The notes below the pieces were generated by a model. That model worked only from the letters and a program-made list of their open reading frames with translations, searched no databases and was not told the DNA's origin. Shown in pieces: positions 54,661 through 64,000 of a stretch of DNA of 64,000 bases. Source of the stretch: Microthrixaceae bacterium (GTDB lineage Bacteria; Actinomycetota; Acidimicrobiia; Acidimicrobiales; Iamiaceae); NCBI GenBank assembly GCA_016702505.1, contig JADJDU010000003.1, positions 372,001-436,000 of the forward strand. The letters are read 5' to 3'. A program made the translations under genes and the position numbers. Positions within the stretch are counted from its first letter, which is position 1. Each line of letters begins with the position of its first letter.

Positions 54661-57270
54661 ATGCTCAAGACGACCCTCCGCTCGTTGTGGTCCCACAAGT
54701 TGCGCCTCGTATCGACGTGTCTGGCCGTGGTGCTGGGCGTGGCCTTCATGGCCGGAACCCTCGTCCTCAACTCCACTCTCTCGCGGGTGTTCGAGGATCT
54801 GTTCAGCGACCTCGGCGAAGGCATCGATGCCGTAGTCCGGGGGCCCGAGCTCTTCGAGAGCGATTTCGACGGGGCCATCCGAGACGTCCTGCCCGAAGAG
54901 ACGGTGGACAAGGTCCGCCAGGTCCCCGGGGTGGCGGCCGCCGAGGGCGGGGTAACGGCCTTCGATCTCACCCTGTTGGACTCCAAGGGAGACCCCATAG
55001 GTGGGGCCGGCCCTCCCACGATCGTCGGCTCGTGGACCGCGGATGACCAGCTCAACTCCTACCAGGTGTTCGAGGGTCGGGCTCCAGAGGCCAACGACGA
55101 GGTGATCATCGACCGGGGGGGAGTGCAAAAGGGCGGCTTCGCTCTTGGCGACCGGATCACCCTCATCGGGGCCACTGGGCCTGAACAGTTCGATCTGGTC
55201 GGGATATCCAAGTTCGGCGAGGCCGACTCTGCTGCCGGGTCGACCTTCGTCGGAACCACGTTGGGTACAGCCCAGAGGCTGGTGGGCAAGGAAGGCAAGG
55301 TCGACCAGATCGACGTGCGGGCCGAAGAAGGTGTCACGCCCGAAGCACTGGTGGCATCGCTGAAGAAGGCGAACGTGGCCCCTCGGGCCGACGTGATCAC
55401 CGGCCAGGAACTCTCCGACGAATCGGTGAGCGAGATGCGAGAGGCGTTCGGGTTCTTCACCACCGCACTTCTGGTGTTCGCCTTCATCGCCCTGTTCGTG
55501 GGGTGGTTCATCATCTCCAACACCTTCAGCATCCTGGTGGCCCAGAGGACGCGCGAGCTGGCCCTGCTGCGGGCCATCGGCGCCGGGCGCCGTCAGGTAC
55601 TCGGGTCGGTTCTGTTGGAAGCGGTGATCATCGGTCTGGTCTCGGCCCTGCTCGGTGTCGGCGCGGGGATCCTCTTGGCGGCTGGGGCCTTCGCTTTGCT
55701 CGATGCTCTGGGCGTGGACATCCCGAAGACCACGCTGGTGATCCAGCCCTCCACCGTGGTCCTGGCCGCGGTGGCCGGTCTCGGGGTGACCACGGTTGCA
55801 GCCCTCATGCCCGCAGTCCGGGCCACCCGAGTACCCCCGCTGGCCGCGCTGAGGGAGGTGGCGATCGACCGGTCCCACAGCTCTCGGTTACGGGCCGCCT
55901 CGGGTGTCGTCCTGTTGGCTCTGGCCGCGTTCATGATCCGCCCGGCCCTGGGCGGTGACCTGCCCGACAGCGATCTTCCGGCCGTCGGTTTGGGCATGGC
56001 TCTCCTGATGCTCGGCGTCATCGTCCTTGGCCCGGTGTGGGCCCGCCCCATCGCCAGGTTCGTGGGGGCCTGGCTGCCCTCGGTCAAGGGGGTCACCGGA
56101 ACGATCGCCCGCCAGAACGCCATGAGGAACCCCCGGCGAACGGCTTCGACGGCGGCCGCGCTCATCGTGAGCGTCACGTTGGTCAGCTTCATCACTGTGT
56201 TCGCCAGCTCGACCCAGGCCTCCATCGCCGGAGCTATCGGTCGAGGGTTCGACGGCGACTTCATGATTCAACCCGCCAGCCAGTTCTCCATCACCGAGGC
56301 CACACCGGCGTTGGTAGAAGACATTGCCAACGTCCGGGGTGTCGAGACCGTCGCCGCCCTCGAACTCTTGGTGGCACAAGCTGAGGTCCCCAACGGTGAC
56401 AAGGTCGGTGCCTTCATCGGTGCCCTCGACCCCGACACCGCTGAGCGGGTCTTCACCTTCCAGATGGCCCAAGGCTCCATCTCAGATCTCACGCCGGGTC
56501 GCATCATCGTGGGAAAGCGCGTGAGCGAGGAGCAAGGTCTCGTCATCGGAGATGAGGTCGAGATCCTGGGCCCGTCGGGTCAAGCCGTCACGCTGAAGGT
56601 CGGTGCGATCAGCGACGACGCCTCCTTCCTCGGGGACTGGACCATCACCCGCGCCGACTCGGCCCGCTTGGTCCGCCAGCCCACCGTGGCCCGCATCGGC
56701 GTCAAGCTCGACCCAGGGGTACAACCCGATGACGTCCGGGCTGCGCTCAAGTCCCAGGTCAAGAACTACCCGACCATGACCCTCCAGGACCGTGACCAGT
56801 ACACCAGCAGCCTGGTGAACTCGATCTCGGCGCTGTTGAACGTGATCTACGGGTTGCTGGCGGTTTCGATCCTGATCGCCCTGATCGGCATCGCCAACAC
56901 GTTGTCGCTGTCGATCCACGAGCGGACCCGCGAGCTCGGACTCCTTCGGGCCATGGGCATGAGCCGTTCCCAACTTCGTTCTTCGGTGCGTTGGGAAGCC
57001 GTGATCGTGGCCCTGATGGGAACCGCCCTGGGAATCGGCGTCGGACTGGCGCTCAGCTGGATCATGGTCCTGGCCTTGCGCTCTCAGGGGATCACCGAGT
57101 TCTCGGCCAACCCGGGTGAGATCGGGTTCATCGTGATCCTGGCCGCCGTGTTCGCGGTGGCGGCGTCACTTTGGCCAGCGTGGAAGGCCAGCCGGCTCGA
57201 GGTTCTGGACGCGATCGCCACGACTGAAACCTGTCTAGGGAGGCGATCGAACAGGCGAGCCGACCCATGA
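54661..57270 (+). CDS. FtsX-like ABC transporter permease (two MacB/FtsX domains)
   Basis: 869 residues. N-terminal transmembrane helix (LVSTCLAVVLGVAFMAGTLVL), periplasmic MacB-like domain, three helices of the first FtsX domain (about 265-400), a middle part with two more helices, a second periplasmic domain, and a final FtsX triplet (YGLLAVSILIALIGIANTLSL to the end). Works with the upstream ATPase as a mechanotransmission or lipoprotein/peptide export system. The last 18 residues (TCLGRRSNRRADP end) come from an intergenic repeat that has replaced or extended the usual end after DAIATTE. Confidence 0.93.
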   Translation: MLKTTLRSLWSHKLRLVSTCLAVVLGVAFMAGTLVLNSTLSRVFEDLFSDLGEGIDAVVRGPELFESDFDGAIRDVLPEETVDKVRQVPGVAAAEGGVTAFDLTLLDSKGDPIGGAGPPTIVGSWTADDQLNSYQVFEGRAPEANDEVIIDRGGVQKGGFALGDRITLIGATGPEQFDLVGISKFGEADSAAGSTFVGTTLGTAQRLVGKEGKVDQIDVRAEEGVTPEALVASLKKANVAPRADVITGQELSDESVSEMREAFGFFTTALLVFAFIALFVGWFIISNTFSILVAQRTRELALLRAIGAGRRQVLGSVLLEAVIIGLVSALLGVGAGILLAAGAFALLDALGVDIPKTTLVIQPSTVVLAAVAGLGVTTVAALMPAVRATRVPPLAALREVAIDRSHSSRLRAASGVVLLALAAFMIRPALGGDLPDSDLPAVGLGMALLMLGVIVLGPVWARPIARFVGAWLPSVKGVTGTIARQNAMRNPRRTASTAAALIVSVTLVSFITVFASSTQASIAGAIGRGFDGDFMIQPASQFSITEATPALVEDIANVRGVETVAALELLVAQAEVPNGDKVGAFIGALDPDTAERVFTFQMAQGSISDLTPGRIIVGKRVSEEQGLVIGDEVEILGPSGQAVTLKVGAISDDASFLGDWTITRADSARLVRQPTVARIGVKLDPGVQPDDVRAALKSQVKNYPTMTLQDRDQYTSSLVNSISALLNVIYGLLAVSILIALIGIANTLSLSIHERTRELGLLRAMGMSRSQLRSSVRWEAVIVALMGTALGIGVGLALSWIMVLALRSQGITEFSANPGEIGFIVILAAVFAVAASLWPAWKASRLEVLDAIATTETCLGRRSNRRADP
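57253..57268 (+). repeat. dispersed intergenic repeat, copy 2 right part
   Basis: AGGCGAGCCGACCCAT, identical to 34477-34492 in the same orientation. It overlaps the last codons and stop of the permease gene. Confidence 0.7.
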
Positions 57271-57284
57271 ATACGGCATCGCTA

Positions 57285-57305
57285 AACCGAGGCGAGGCCT
57301 CGGTT
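57285..57305. terminator. hairpin between converging permease and beta-propeller genes
   Basis: Perfect 9-bp stem AACCGAGGC/GCCTCGGTT with loop GAG. On the minus strand it is followed by TTTAGC, on the plus strand by CGATC. It lies between the two halves of repeat copy 2 and may be part of that element. Possible bidirectional terminator. Confidence 0.5.
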
Positions 57306-57334
57306 CGATCAACCTCACAGCGACGACGACTGGA

Positions 57335-57352
57335 CCTATCCGCTCGGGTCCT
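57335..57352 (-). repeat. dispersed intergenic repeat, copy 2 left part (inverted)
   Basis: CCTATCCGCTCGGGTCCT is the exact reverse complement of 34462-34479. It stands 67 bases from the direct 16-mer, with a hairpin in between. Confidence 0.7.
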
Positions 57353-57376
57353 GAGCACTCGGTCCGGGACGTCGAT

Positions 57377-59386
57377 CTAGCGCGTCGAGGACGATCCGGT
57401 TCTCTCGGTGGTCTCGGTCGACGAGGCCCCCGGGTCACCCATGGCGTAGAAGGCTCCACCACGGGCCCCCACGAAGATCCGTCCCTGGAACACCGTCGGG
57501 GTGGACTCGACACATCCTTCTAGCTGCACATTCCACAGCTCAGTGGGCTCGACGCGGGGGTCGGACAGGTCGAACCCGTGGAGTACCCCGTTGCAGTCGC
57601 CTTGGACCCATACGTCATCGACCACCACCGGCGACGACCAGGTCGGGCCAGGAAGTTTCTTCTCCCACAGGATGTCTCCGGTCATCTGGTGCACGGCAAC
57701 GATCCGGCCGCTATCGGTGGGGGCGATGAGCACCCCTCGGTACAGGGCCGGGGTGGCCCAGAAGCCGTGCGGGTCCTCCACCGACCAGACCAGCGGATCG
57801 TCCGGCTTGGTCGGGTCGAGCTTGATCAGCTGGCCCACCTCGGCGTGGCGGTCGCTCGATGAGGACCGCTCCACCTCCTGAGCCACGTACAAGAAGCCCT
57901 GCCGGTCGATCACGATCGAGGCGTCGGTGTCGTCCCCGGTCCAGAACCGAAAGACCCGCTCGGGAGTCTTGCCGTCTTTGAGGCCACCGATGTCCCAACC
58001 TTGGACCAAGCCCCCCGAGTTGGTGAAGTAGAGGGTGTTGCCCGAGATCGCCACCGAGTTCTCGATCGAGACGTCCTCTACCCGTGAGCCGGATCCACGT
58101 AGGGCCGCGGTCAGCTCCTCGTCCCAACCTGGTGCGTTGAACACGATCTCGGGATCGACGGTGACGGTGCCATCAGCGGCATAGCCACGGTTGAGTTTGA
58201 TGATGTGGATCTGGGAGTTCTCTCCGCCCTGGAACAAGAAGTCGTCGATCACCAGTGGTGAGCCGTCCCAGTCGTCGTTCCACCGGGTTGGAGAAACCGC
58301 CTTGGCCGTGAGCTCCCACAGACTCTCGGGTTCACCCGAGGGACGGTCCATGGCGATCACGTGGAAGTTTGCTCGACTGCCCGAGTAGAGCAGCGGGTAA
58401 CCGTCAGGGTCGCGGGTGACCGATCCCTTGACGATGTCACCGATGTCGAACGGGCTTAGGATGTCGGATCCATCCTCGGCATCCATGAAGTGGACGTTCT
58501 TGTCATAGGCGCCAAAGGCCACCCAGGTGCGGCCGTCTTCCAGCCAAACCGCCGGTTGGCCGGTCCAACCGGTTCCGCACCACGTCTTGGCCTGTCCGCC
58601 GACCGCGGACTGACCGCACATGCCGCCCGACTCGGGGTAGCGCCACAGGATCTCGGGCGCGGTGGGCACAGGACCCAGGCCGTAGTAGCTACGCGTCGGG
58701 TTGCCTCGGAATGTGAGCTGCCCCACGATCTCCGAGCTCCACGGTCGCCCCGACGTGGCGGGATCCACCCAACCATCGAACGGCACGGTCGTAGGAGGGG
58801 CCAGTCCCGGTGCCACCGTCGTCTGTGACGTGGCGGTAACCGTGTCTCCGTCACCGGACGCGGCCTCGTCGCCACCTTCTCGACCCGAGATGGCCGAGAC
58901 CGCAACAACGATCAAGAGCACCACGGCCATGATCCCGCCACCGATGATCAGTCGTCGACGGAGCATCTCGCGGTCCCGTTCGGCTTGGCGGGCCCGATCG
59001 ACGCGGCTGGCGGCCGCCAAGCCGGCGACTGTGGAGGCGGCCGTGGCGTGAGAACCCGACTGGCCAACCGGTCTCGCCGACCCGAGGTTGCTCCCCGCTG
59101 GAACCCGAGACCCGGGCGACGGCGACCGCGGCGTCCGTGAATCACCTCCCCGAGTTGTTTCGGTCGACGAAGGCGAGCGAGACCGCCCGGCCTGGGGTGG
59201 GAGCCCTGACGTCGGCTTCTGCGGGACCGGGTCAGGTCGCGAAGGCCTGGGCCGGTGCTGTCGCGGGCTCGATCCCGGATGGGCCTCGGGACCGGCGGCA
59301 GCCGGATCGATGGAGTTCGGATCGGGTGATCCTCCCGGACGTGGCGGCCGTCGAGGCCCGGACCGGGGTGGAGGTTCTGGACTCAC
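57377..59386 (-). CDS. membrane-anchored PQQ-type beta-propeller protein
   Basis: 669 residues. The first 140 are proline/serine/arginine-rich and disordered, a transmembrane helix is at about 146-166 (IIGGGIMAVVLLIVVAVSAI), then a linker and a large extracytoplasmic domain with PQQ/Trp-docking-like repeats: ILWRYPESGG, LWELTAKAV, LYFTNSGGLVQGWD, ILWEKKLPGPTWSSPVVVDD and GRIFVGARGGAFYAMGD. There are no PQQ-enzyme catalytic residues that I can point to, so a binding or scaffold role is as likely as an enzyme. The real start could be well inside the disordered part. Divergent from the DUF4230 gene. Confidence 0.78.
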   Translation of the reverse strand: MSPEPPPRSGPRRPPRPGGSPDPNSIDPAAAGPEAHPGSSPRQHRPRPSRPDPVPQKPTSGLPPQAGRSRSPSSTETTRGGDSRTPRSPSPGSRVPAGSNLGSARPVGQSGSHATAASTVAGLAAASRVDRARQAERDREMLRRRLIIGGGIMAVVLLIVVAVSAISGREGGDEAASGDGDTVTATSQTTVAPGLAPPTTVPFDGWVDPATSGRPWSSEIVGQLTFRGNPTRSYYGLGPVPTAPEILWRYPESGGMCGQSAVGGQAKTWCGTGWTGQPAVWLEDGRTWVAFGAYDKNVHFMDAEDGSDILSPFDIGDIVKGSVTRDPDGYPLLYSGSRANFHVIAMDRPSGEPESLWELTAKAVSPTRWNDDWDGSPLVIDDFLFQGGENSQIHIIKLNRGYAADGTVTVDPEIVFNAPGWDEELTAALRGSGSRVEDVSIENSVAISGNTLYFTNSGGLVQGWDIGGLKDGKTPERVFRFWTGDDTDASIVIDRQGFLYVAQEVERSSSSDRHAEVGQLIKLDPTKPDDPLVWSVEDPHGFWATPALYRGVLIAPTDSGRIVAVHQMTGDILWEKKLPGPTWSSPVVVDDVWVQGDCNGVLHGFDLSDPRVEPTELWNVQLEGCVESTPTVFQGRIFVGARGGAFYAMGDPGASSTETTERTGSSSTR

Positions 59387-59448
59387 GGGTCCAGCGTAGG
59401 TAGCAGGCCCCCCTTCCTCGGGTAATGGCTCGCGCCCTCAACACTGCC

Positions 59449-59458
59449 GTGACGTCAC
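59449..59458. promoter_or_regulatory. palindrome GTGACGTCAC in a divergent promoter region
   Basis: A perfect 10-bp palindrome midway between the two divergent starts (59386 and 59559). Possible operator; no known regulator assigned. Confidence 0.3.
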
Positions 59459-59558
59459 ACCCGGGGCTTACCCGTGCTGGAATACCGGTCTGCGATCTCC
59501 GCTCGAACCGGCCCGAGCCAACCTGATCACACGACGACCCCTGCCGAGGCCCAACCCA

Positions 59559-60245
59559 ATGTCCAGTTCCCGATCCCGCTTCATGCCTGCCCTGTTGGTG
59601 GCGGCTGGCCTGGTCGTCGCCGTCGCCGTGGCCCAGTCGCAGTCGCTGCTTCCTCGCTTCTCAAACCCGGTCAAAGAAGAGGAGGTCGACCGGTCTGCGC
59701 CGCCTCTGGTGATCTCCCTCGAGGACAAGGCCGACCTGATCGCCTCGTCGGGCAACCTCCAGGTGTTGGTAGACCGCGAGGTGGACGTTCGTTGGCTCCC
59801 GGGAATCGTGGCCGGCGAGCGAATCGTCTATCAGGCGGTGGGCTCGGTTGATGGAATCGTGCGTCTTTCCGACGTGGAGTCGCGGGTCACGGTGGATGAG
59901 GCCACAGGGGAACGGATCGTCACCTTCCGCGTGCCCCGAGCCGAACTGTCAGAGGTCCACCTCGACCTCGACGAGTCCCACGTCGTCGAGAGCGACAGCG
60001 GGTTGTTCAACCGGATCGCCGACTTCTTCAACGACAACCCCGGTGAGCTCCAGGAGTTGCAGCGCAGAGGTAGAGACAAGATCGAGAAGGCGGCATTGGA
60101 GGCCGGGGTCTTGGAACGAGCCGAGGAAAACGCCCGAGAGACCCTCACCGATCTGGCCATGCGGGCCGGTGCCGACGATGTTGTGGTCGAGTTCGTGAAC
60201 CCACCCGACGAGTCGGCCACCACCACCACCCGTCCCAGCGCCTGA
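59559..60245 (+). CDS. DUF4230 family protein
   Basis: 228 residues. A signal anchor at about 8-26 (FMPALLVAAGLVVAVAVAQ) is followed by a DUF4230 domain: LVISLEDKADLIASSGNLQVLVDREVDVRWLPGIVAGERIVYQAVGSVDGIV and the strand VTFRVPRAELSEVHLDLDESHV. A helical C-terminal segment (GELQELQRRGRDKIEKAALEAGVLERAEENARETL) resembles the family's usual end. Extracytoplasmic, function unknown. It has an ATG at 59559; the preceding bases lack a strong ribosome binding site. Confidence 0.82.
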   Translation: MSSSRSRFMPALLVAAGLVVAVAVAQSQSLLPRFSNPVKEEEVDRSAPPLVISLEDKADLIASSGNLQVLVDREVDVRWLPGIVAGERIVYQAVGSVDGIVRLSDVESRVTVDEATGERIVTFRVPRAELSEVHLDLDESHVVESDSGLFNRIADFFNDNPGELQELQRRGRDKIEKAALEAGVLERAEENARETLTDLAMRAGADDVVVEFVNPPDESATTTTRPSA

Positions 60246-60282
60246 ACAACCGGTGAGGGTCGCCAGAAGCAAGGGGCTTGGC

Positions 60283-60947
60283 TCAGGCGGTCAGTGACCA
60301 ATCCACCGGTGGACGACCGGCGGCCGCTAGCGCGGTGTTGACACGGGAGAAGGGACGGCTCCCGAAGAAGCCATTTCGGGCCGAGAGCGGAGATGGATGG
60401 GCCGACTCGATGACGACGTGACGTGAGGTGTCGACCAGAGATCGCTTCTTACGGGCATGGGCACCCCAGAGCACGAACACGACCGTCTCGGTTCGGGCCG
60501 ATACGGCGCGTATCACCTGATCGGTGAAGCGCTCCCAGCCGTGGCCGTGGTGGGAGCCAGCACGACCGGCACCCACGGTGAGGGTCGTGTTGAGCAGCAG
60601 AACGCCCTGTCGAGCCCAGGGCGTCAGGTCGCCCGTGCGAGGGATCGCCACCCCGAGGTCGTCGTGGAGCTCCCGGAAGATGTTTCGCAGCGACGGGGCG
60701 GGGCCACGCCGTCGCGGACCGAGAAGCACAGGCCGTGAGCCTGTCGGGGACCGTGGTAGGGGTCCTGGCCCAAGATCACGGCCTTCACGCTGGCCAGAGG
60801 CGTCAGATGCAGAGCGGCAAACACCTCTTCGGCCGGCGGATAGACGGTGCCGGTGTCGCGTTCGGCGACCACAAAGGCCTGGAGGTCTCGCCAGTACGGC
60901 TGGTCGAACTCTCCGCGCAACACCGGGTTCCAGTCGGTCCGGGCCAC
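60283..60947 (-). pseudogene. ung: uracil-DNA glycosylase, one-base frameshift
   Basis: Family 1 UDG in two frames. The first frame (from GTG 60947) gives [16 protein letters not shown], then the active-site motif [18 protein letters not shown] with the catalytic aspartate. It then breaks. Inserting one C in the minus-strand tract CCCCGCCCCG (60691-60705) leads into [29 protein letters not shown] and the second motif [18 protein letters not shown]. The restored protein of about 221 residues is complete and all motifs are intact. This suggests a sequencing error, or a very recent mutation. It removes uracil from DNA. Confidence 0.88.
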
Positions 60948-61019
60948 GGGCGACCACGGTAACGCTTGGATCTCACCAGGTGCTCCGCGGCCCGGGGGGC
61001 CAAGGCCAGCTCGTGTTTA

Positions 61020-61055
61020 CTGACCGGTACCCATTGTGTTAGGTATACCTTTCAC
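61020..61055 (+). promoter_or_regulatory. promoter with overlapping iron-box-like palindrome, HtaA gene
   Basis: The imperfect 20-bp palindrome GTGTTAGGTATACCTTTCAC (61036-61055, 8 of 10 positions pair) contains TTAGGT, the half-site word of DtxR/IdeR boxes. It overlaps a -10-like TATACC (61044-61049), 18 bases after CTGACC (61020-61025). The ATG at 61057 is 7 bases past the -10 box, so the mRNA may be leaderless. A regulator bound here would block RNA polymerase. Confidence 0.55.
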
Positions 61056-61056
61056 T

Positions 61057-62187
61057 ATGCATACACCAATCCATTCCTCCATGGATCCCACCCCGGCAAA
61101 CGCATCGGGGTCGAACCGCAATCCACGTCGGCGACGCCGACTCGTCTCCGCCGCCGCCCTGGCCGTCGCGTCCGTGGTCCTTGCGGCCTGCAACGGCACC
61201 TGGGGCGTTCGGTCCTCGTTCCGCACCTACGCCGCCGGCCCGGGGGGCGGTCAGATCACAACTCAGGAAGGCGTCGAATGGCTTGACGGTCCCGGACCCG
61301 GCAAGGGTCCATTCCGGTGGCAGGTCGAGTGGGCCACCTTCGACAACAACACCGACACCGGAACGGTCCAGTTCTCTGGCGGAGCGACCATGAAGGCTCA
61401 CGCCGCCGGCACCAGCCACGTCCTCGATGTCTCCATCTGGAACCCCCGCCTGGAGATCGCCGGAACCACTGGAACCCTGGTCGCCGACCTCAACTACCGG
61501 CCCTACCAAGGCACGAACCCCAACCCGCTGCCTTCCCTTCAGGCCGCGTTGGACGTTCCGTTCGCGACCGTCGACCTCTCGGCTCAGACCCTGAACCCTG
61601 ACGGCAGCGGCAACTACTCGATCACCGACGCACCCATGACCGGAATGAACGCCGCCATGACCCTCATCGGGTTCGACCAGTTCTACGGATCCAACGTCGC
61701 CCTCGACCCCATCACGGCAAGCTTCAACCCTGACCTGTCGCCCAAGACCCTGGCCAACACCCCTCGCGTTGTGGTCTCCCGCACCGAAGATCTTCGCCCT
61801 GGCGACCAGATCACGGTCTGGGGCTACGGATTCGACCCCACGGCCAACCCCGGTACCCGCCCGCCGCTCACCGGCCAGCCCACCGGTACCTACGTGATCT
61901 TCGGCAAGTTCGCCTCCGCCTGGCAGCCCTCGACCGGTGCCGCCGCGGCCACCCGTACCGTCGTCGACCAGAAGTGGGCGCTCCCAGCTTCGTCCCGGGC
62001 CATCCTCGACCCGACGGGGACCGGTGCCGCCTACGTGACCATCGACTCGTCCGGGCGGTTCGAGGCCGTCGTCACCGTGAACACCAGCACGAGCACCAAC
62101 CCGAACTACGGGGTGTTCACCTACCCGGGTAGCGGAGCGGTCAACGCCGCCTATGAGACCCAGACCCTGGTGACCTTCGCTCCCTGA
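61057..62187 (+). CDS. HtaA-domain lipoprotein, putative heme-binding
   Basis: 376 residues. Basic n-region RNPRRRRR, hydrophobic segment, then lipobox VLAAC with Cys45. The HtaA domain begins at once (WGVRSSFRTYAAGPGGGQITT, residues about 49-215). A C-terminal domain follows (VVVSRTEDLRPGDQITVWGYGFDP...), resembling beta-sandwich modules. In Corynebacterium HtaA domains bind heme and hemoglobin at the surface and are repressed by the iron regulator DtxR. The palindrome over the promoter fits iron control. The transporter genes hmuTUV are not in the window. ATG 61081 is an alternative start. Confidence 0.85.
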   Translation: MHTPIHSSMDPTPANASGSNRNPRRRRRLVSAAALAVASVVLAACNGTWGVRSSFRTYAAGPGGGQITTQEGVEWLDGPGPGKGPFRWQVEWATFDNNTDTGTVQFSGGATMKAHAAGTSHVLDVSIWNPRLEIAGTTGTLVADLNYRPYQGTNPNPLPSLQAALDVPFATVDLSAQTLNPDGSGNYSITDAPMTGMNAAMTLIGFDQFYGSNVALDPITASFNPDLSPKTLANTPRVVVSRTEDLRPGDQITVWGYGFDPTANPGTRPPLTGQPTGTYVIFGKFASAWQPSTGAAAATRTVVDQKWALPASSRAILDPTGTGAAYVTIDSSGRFEAVVTVNTSTSTNPNYGVFTYPGSGAVNAAYETQTLVTFAP

Positions 62188-62300
62188 CGTCGGCCCCTGG
62201 TCACCCAGAGACGTGGTCGACGCTGGGGAACACCCCGCCGTTGCCCACCGGCGCCTCTCCATCACGGGCCTCGGCCCGGGGTCCCACGGGACCAGCGCAC

Positions 62301-62334
62301 GTTCGGACTCCGGGAGCAATCCCGGGGTCCGAAC
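62301..62334. terminator. hairpin between converging HtaA and clpB genes
   Basis: 15-bp stem (62301-62315 with 62320-62334, one T-G pair) and loop GCAA. No T run on either side, but position between two converging stops and stability suggest a bidirectional transcription end. Confidence 0.6.
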
Positions 62335-62368
62335 GCGTTCTGCCCTTTCGATAGTTCAAAGGGCGAAC

Positions 62369-64000
<1,632 letters not shown>

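Noticed and set aside
59449..59458. GTGACGTCAC as a BldD box
   Set aside because: BldD sites have a spacer between the TnAC and GTnA halves; here they touch. Kept only as an unassigned palindrome.

Overview
The window is GC-rich bacterial chromosome with densely packed genes. The gene content points to Actinomycetota: a BldD-type regulator, mycothiol-dependent maleylpyruvate-isomerase-like proteins, an actinobacterial-style acyl-CoA carboxylase with a small epsilon subunit, a separate PurS/PurQ/short-PurL FGAM synthase, LigC, an HtaA-domain protein and leaderless-looking promoters. A member of the Acidimicrobiia is my best guess. This is inference from gene style only, since there is no rRNA in the window. 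I see no phage, IS element or CRISPR array.

Layout. 1-1.8 kb: end of a response regulator, tRNA-Pro with a terminator, and a MazF-family protein facing a MazG-like pyrophosphohydrolase. 1.9-5.9 kb (minus): bldD-like, lysC, a DUF4349 lipoprotein and asd, i.e. the first steps of the aspartate family pathway. 6-11 kb: cyclophilin, a NarK-type transporter with a structured leader, a cyanophycinase-like hydrolase, 3-hydroxybutyryl-CoA dehydrogenase and aat. 11-15.8 kb: ECF sigma factor with a frameshifted membrane partner, an ABC1 kinase and a small membrane protein. 15.9-23.6 kb: ethylmalonyl-CoA-mutase-type B12 enzyme, then a minus-strand acyl-CoA cluster (CoA transferase, two MDMPI-like proteins, phosphoesterase, carboxylase beta and epsilon). 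23.8-27 kb: secreted S15-type hydrolase, LigC, tRNA-Asp and tRNA-Phe. 27-30 kb: TauE/SafE permease, a low-complexity block that cuts off the front of an aldehyde dehydrogenase, and a crotonase. 30-36 kb: malic enzyme, pyrE, histidine phosphatase, an orphan ParA with a zinc-ribbon partner, and a GT-C membrane protein.

36-54 kb is a purine biosynthesis district, all on the minus strand: purA, purD, purE, purB, purC, purS, purQ, purL, purF, purM. It is interrupted by a winged-helix gene, a zinc-finger gene, dus and a PAS-PAS-GAF-GGDEF-EAL protein. purN, purH and purK are not in the window. 54-64 kb: a lipoprotein-type ABC exporter, a membrane-anchored beta-propeller, a DUF4230 protein, a frameshifted ung, an HtaA lipoprotein behind an iron-box-like palindrome, and the 3' part of clpB.

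Most interesting signals: (a) two tandem hairpins with nearly the same loop in the leader of the NarK-type transporter; (b) the same 18-bp palindromic operator in front of two unlinked genes (ABC1 kinase and crotonase); (c) a BldD-like protein with an intact c-di-GMP binding signature together with an intact GGDEF-EAL protein; (d) ParA overlapping a conserved-looking zinc-ribbon gene; (e) MazF facing MazG without MazE; (f) an 18-bp/16-bp dispersed intergenic repeat. Caution: at least four genes carry one-base deletions in G/C-rich tracts and there is a poly-G block at 28.1 kb, so the assembly probably contains errors.
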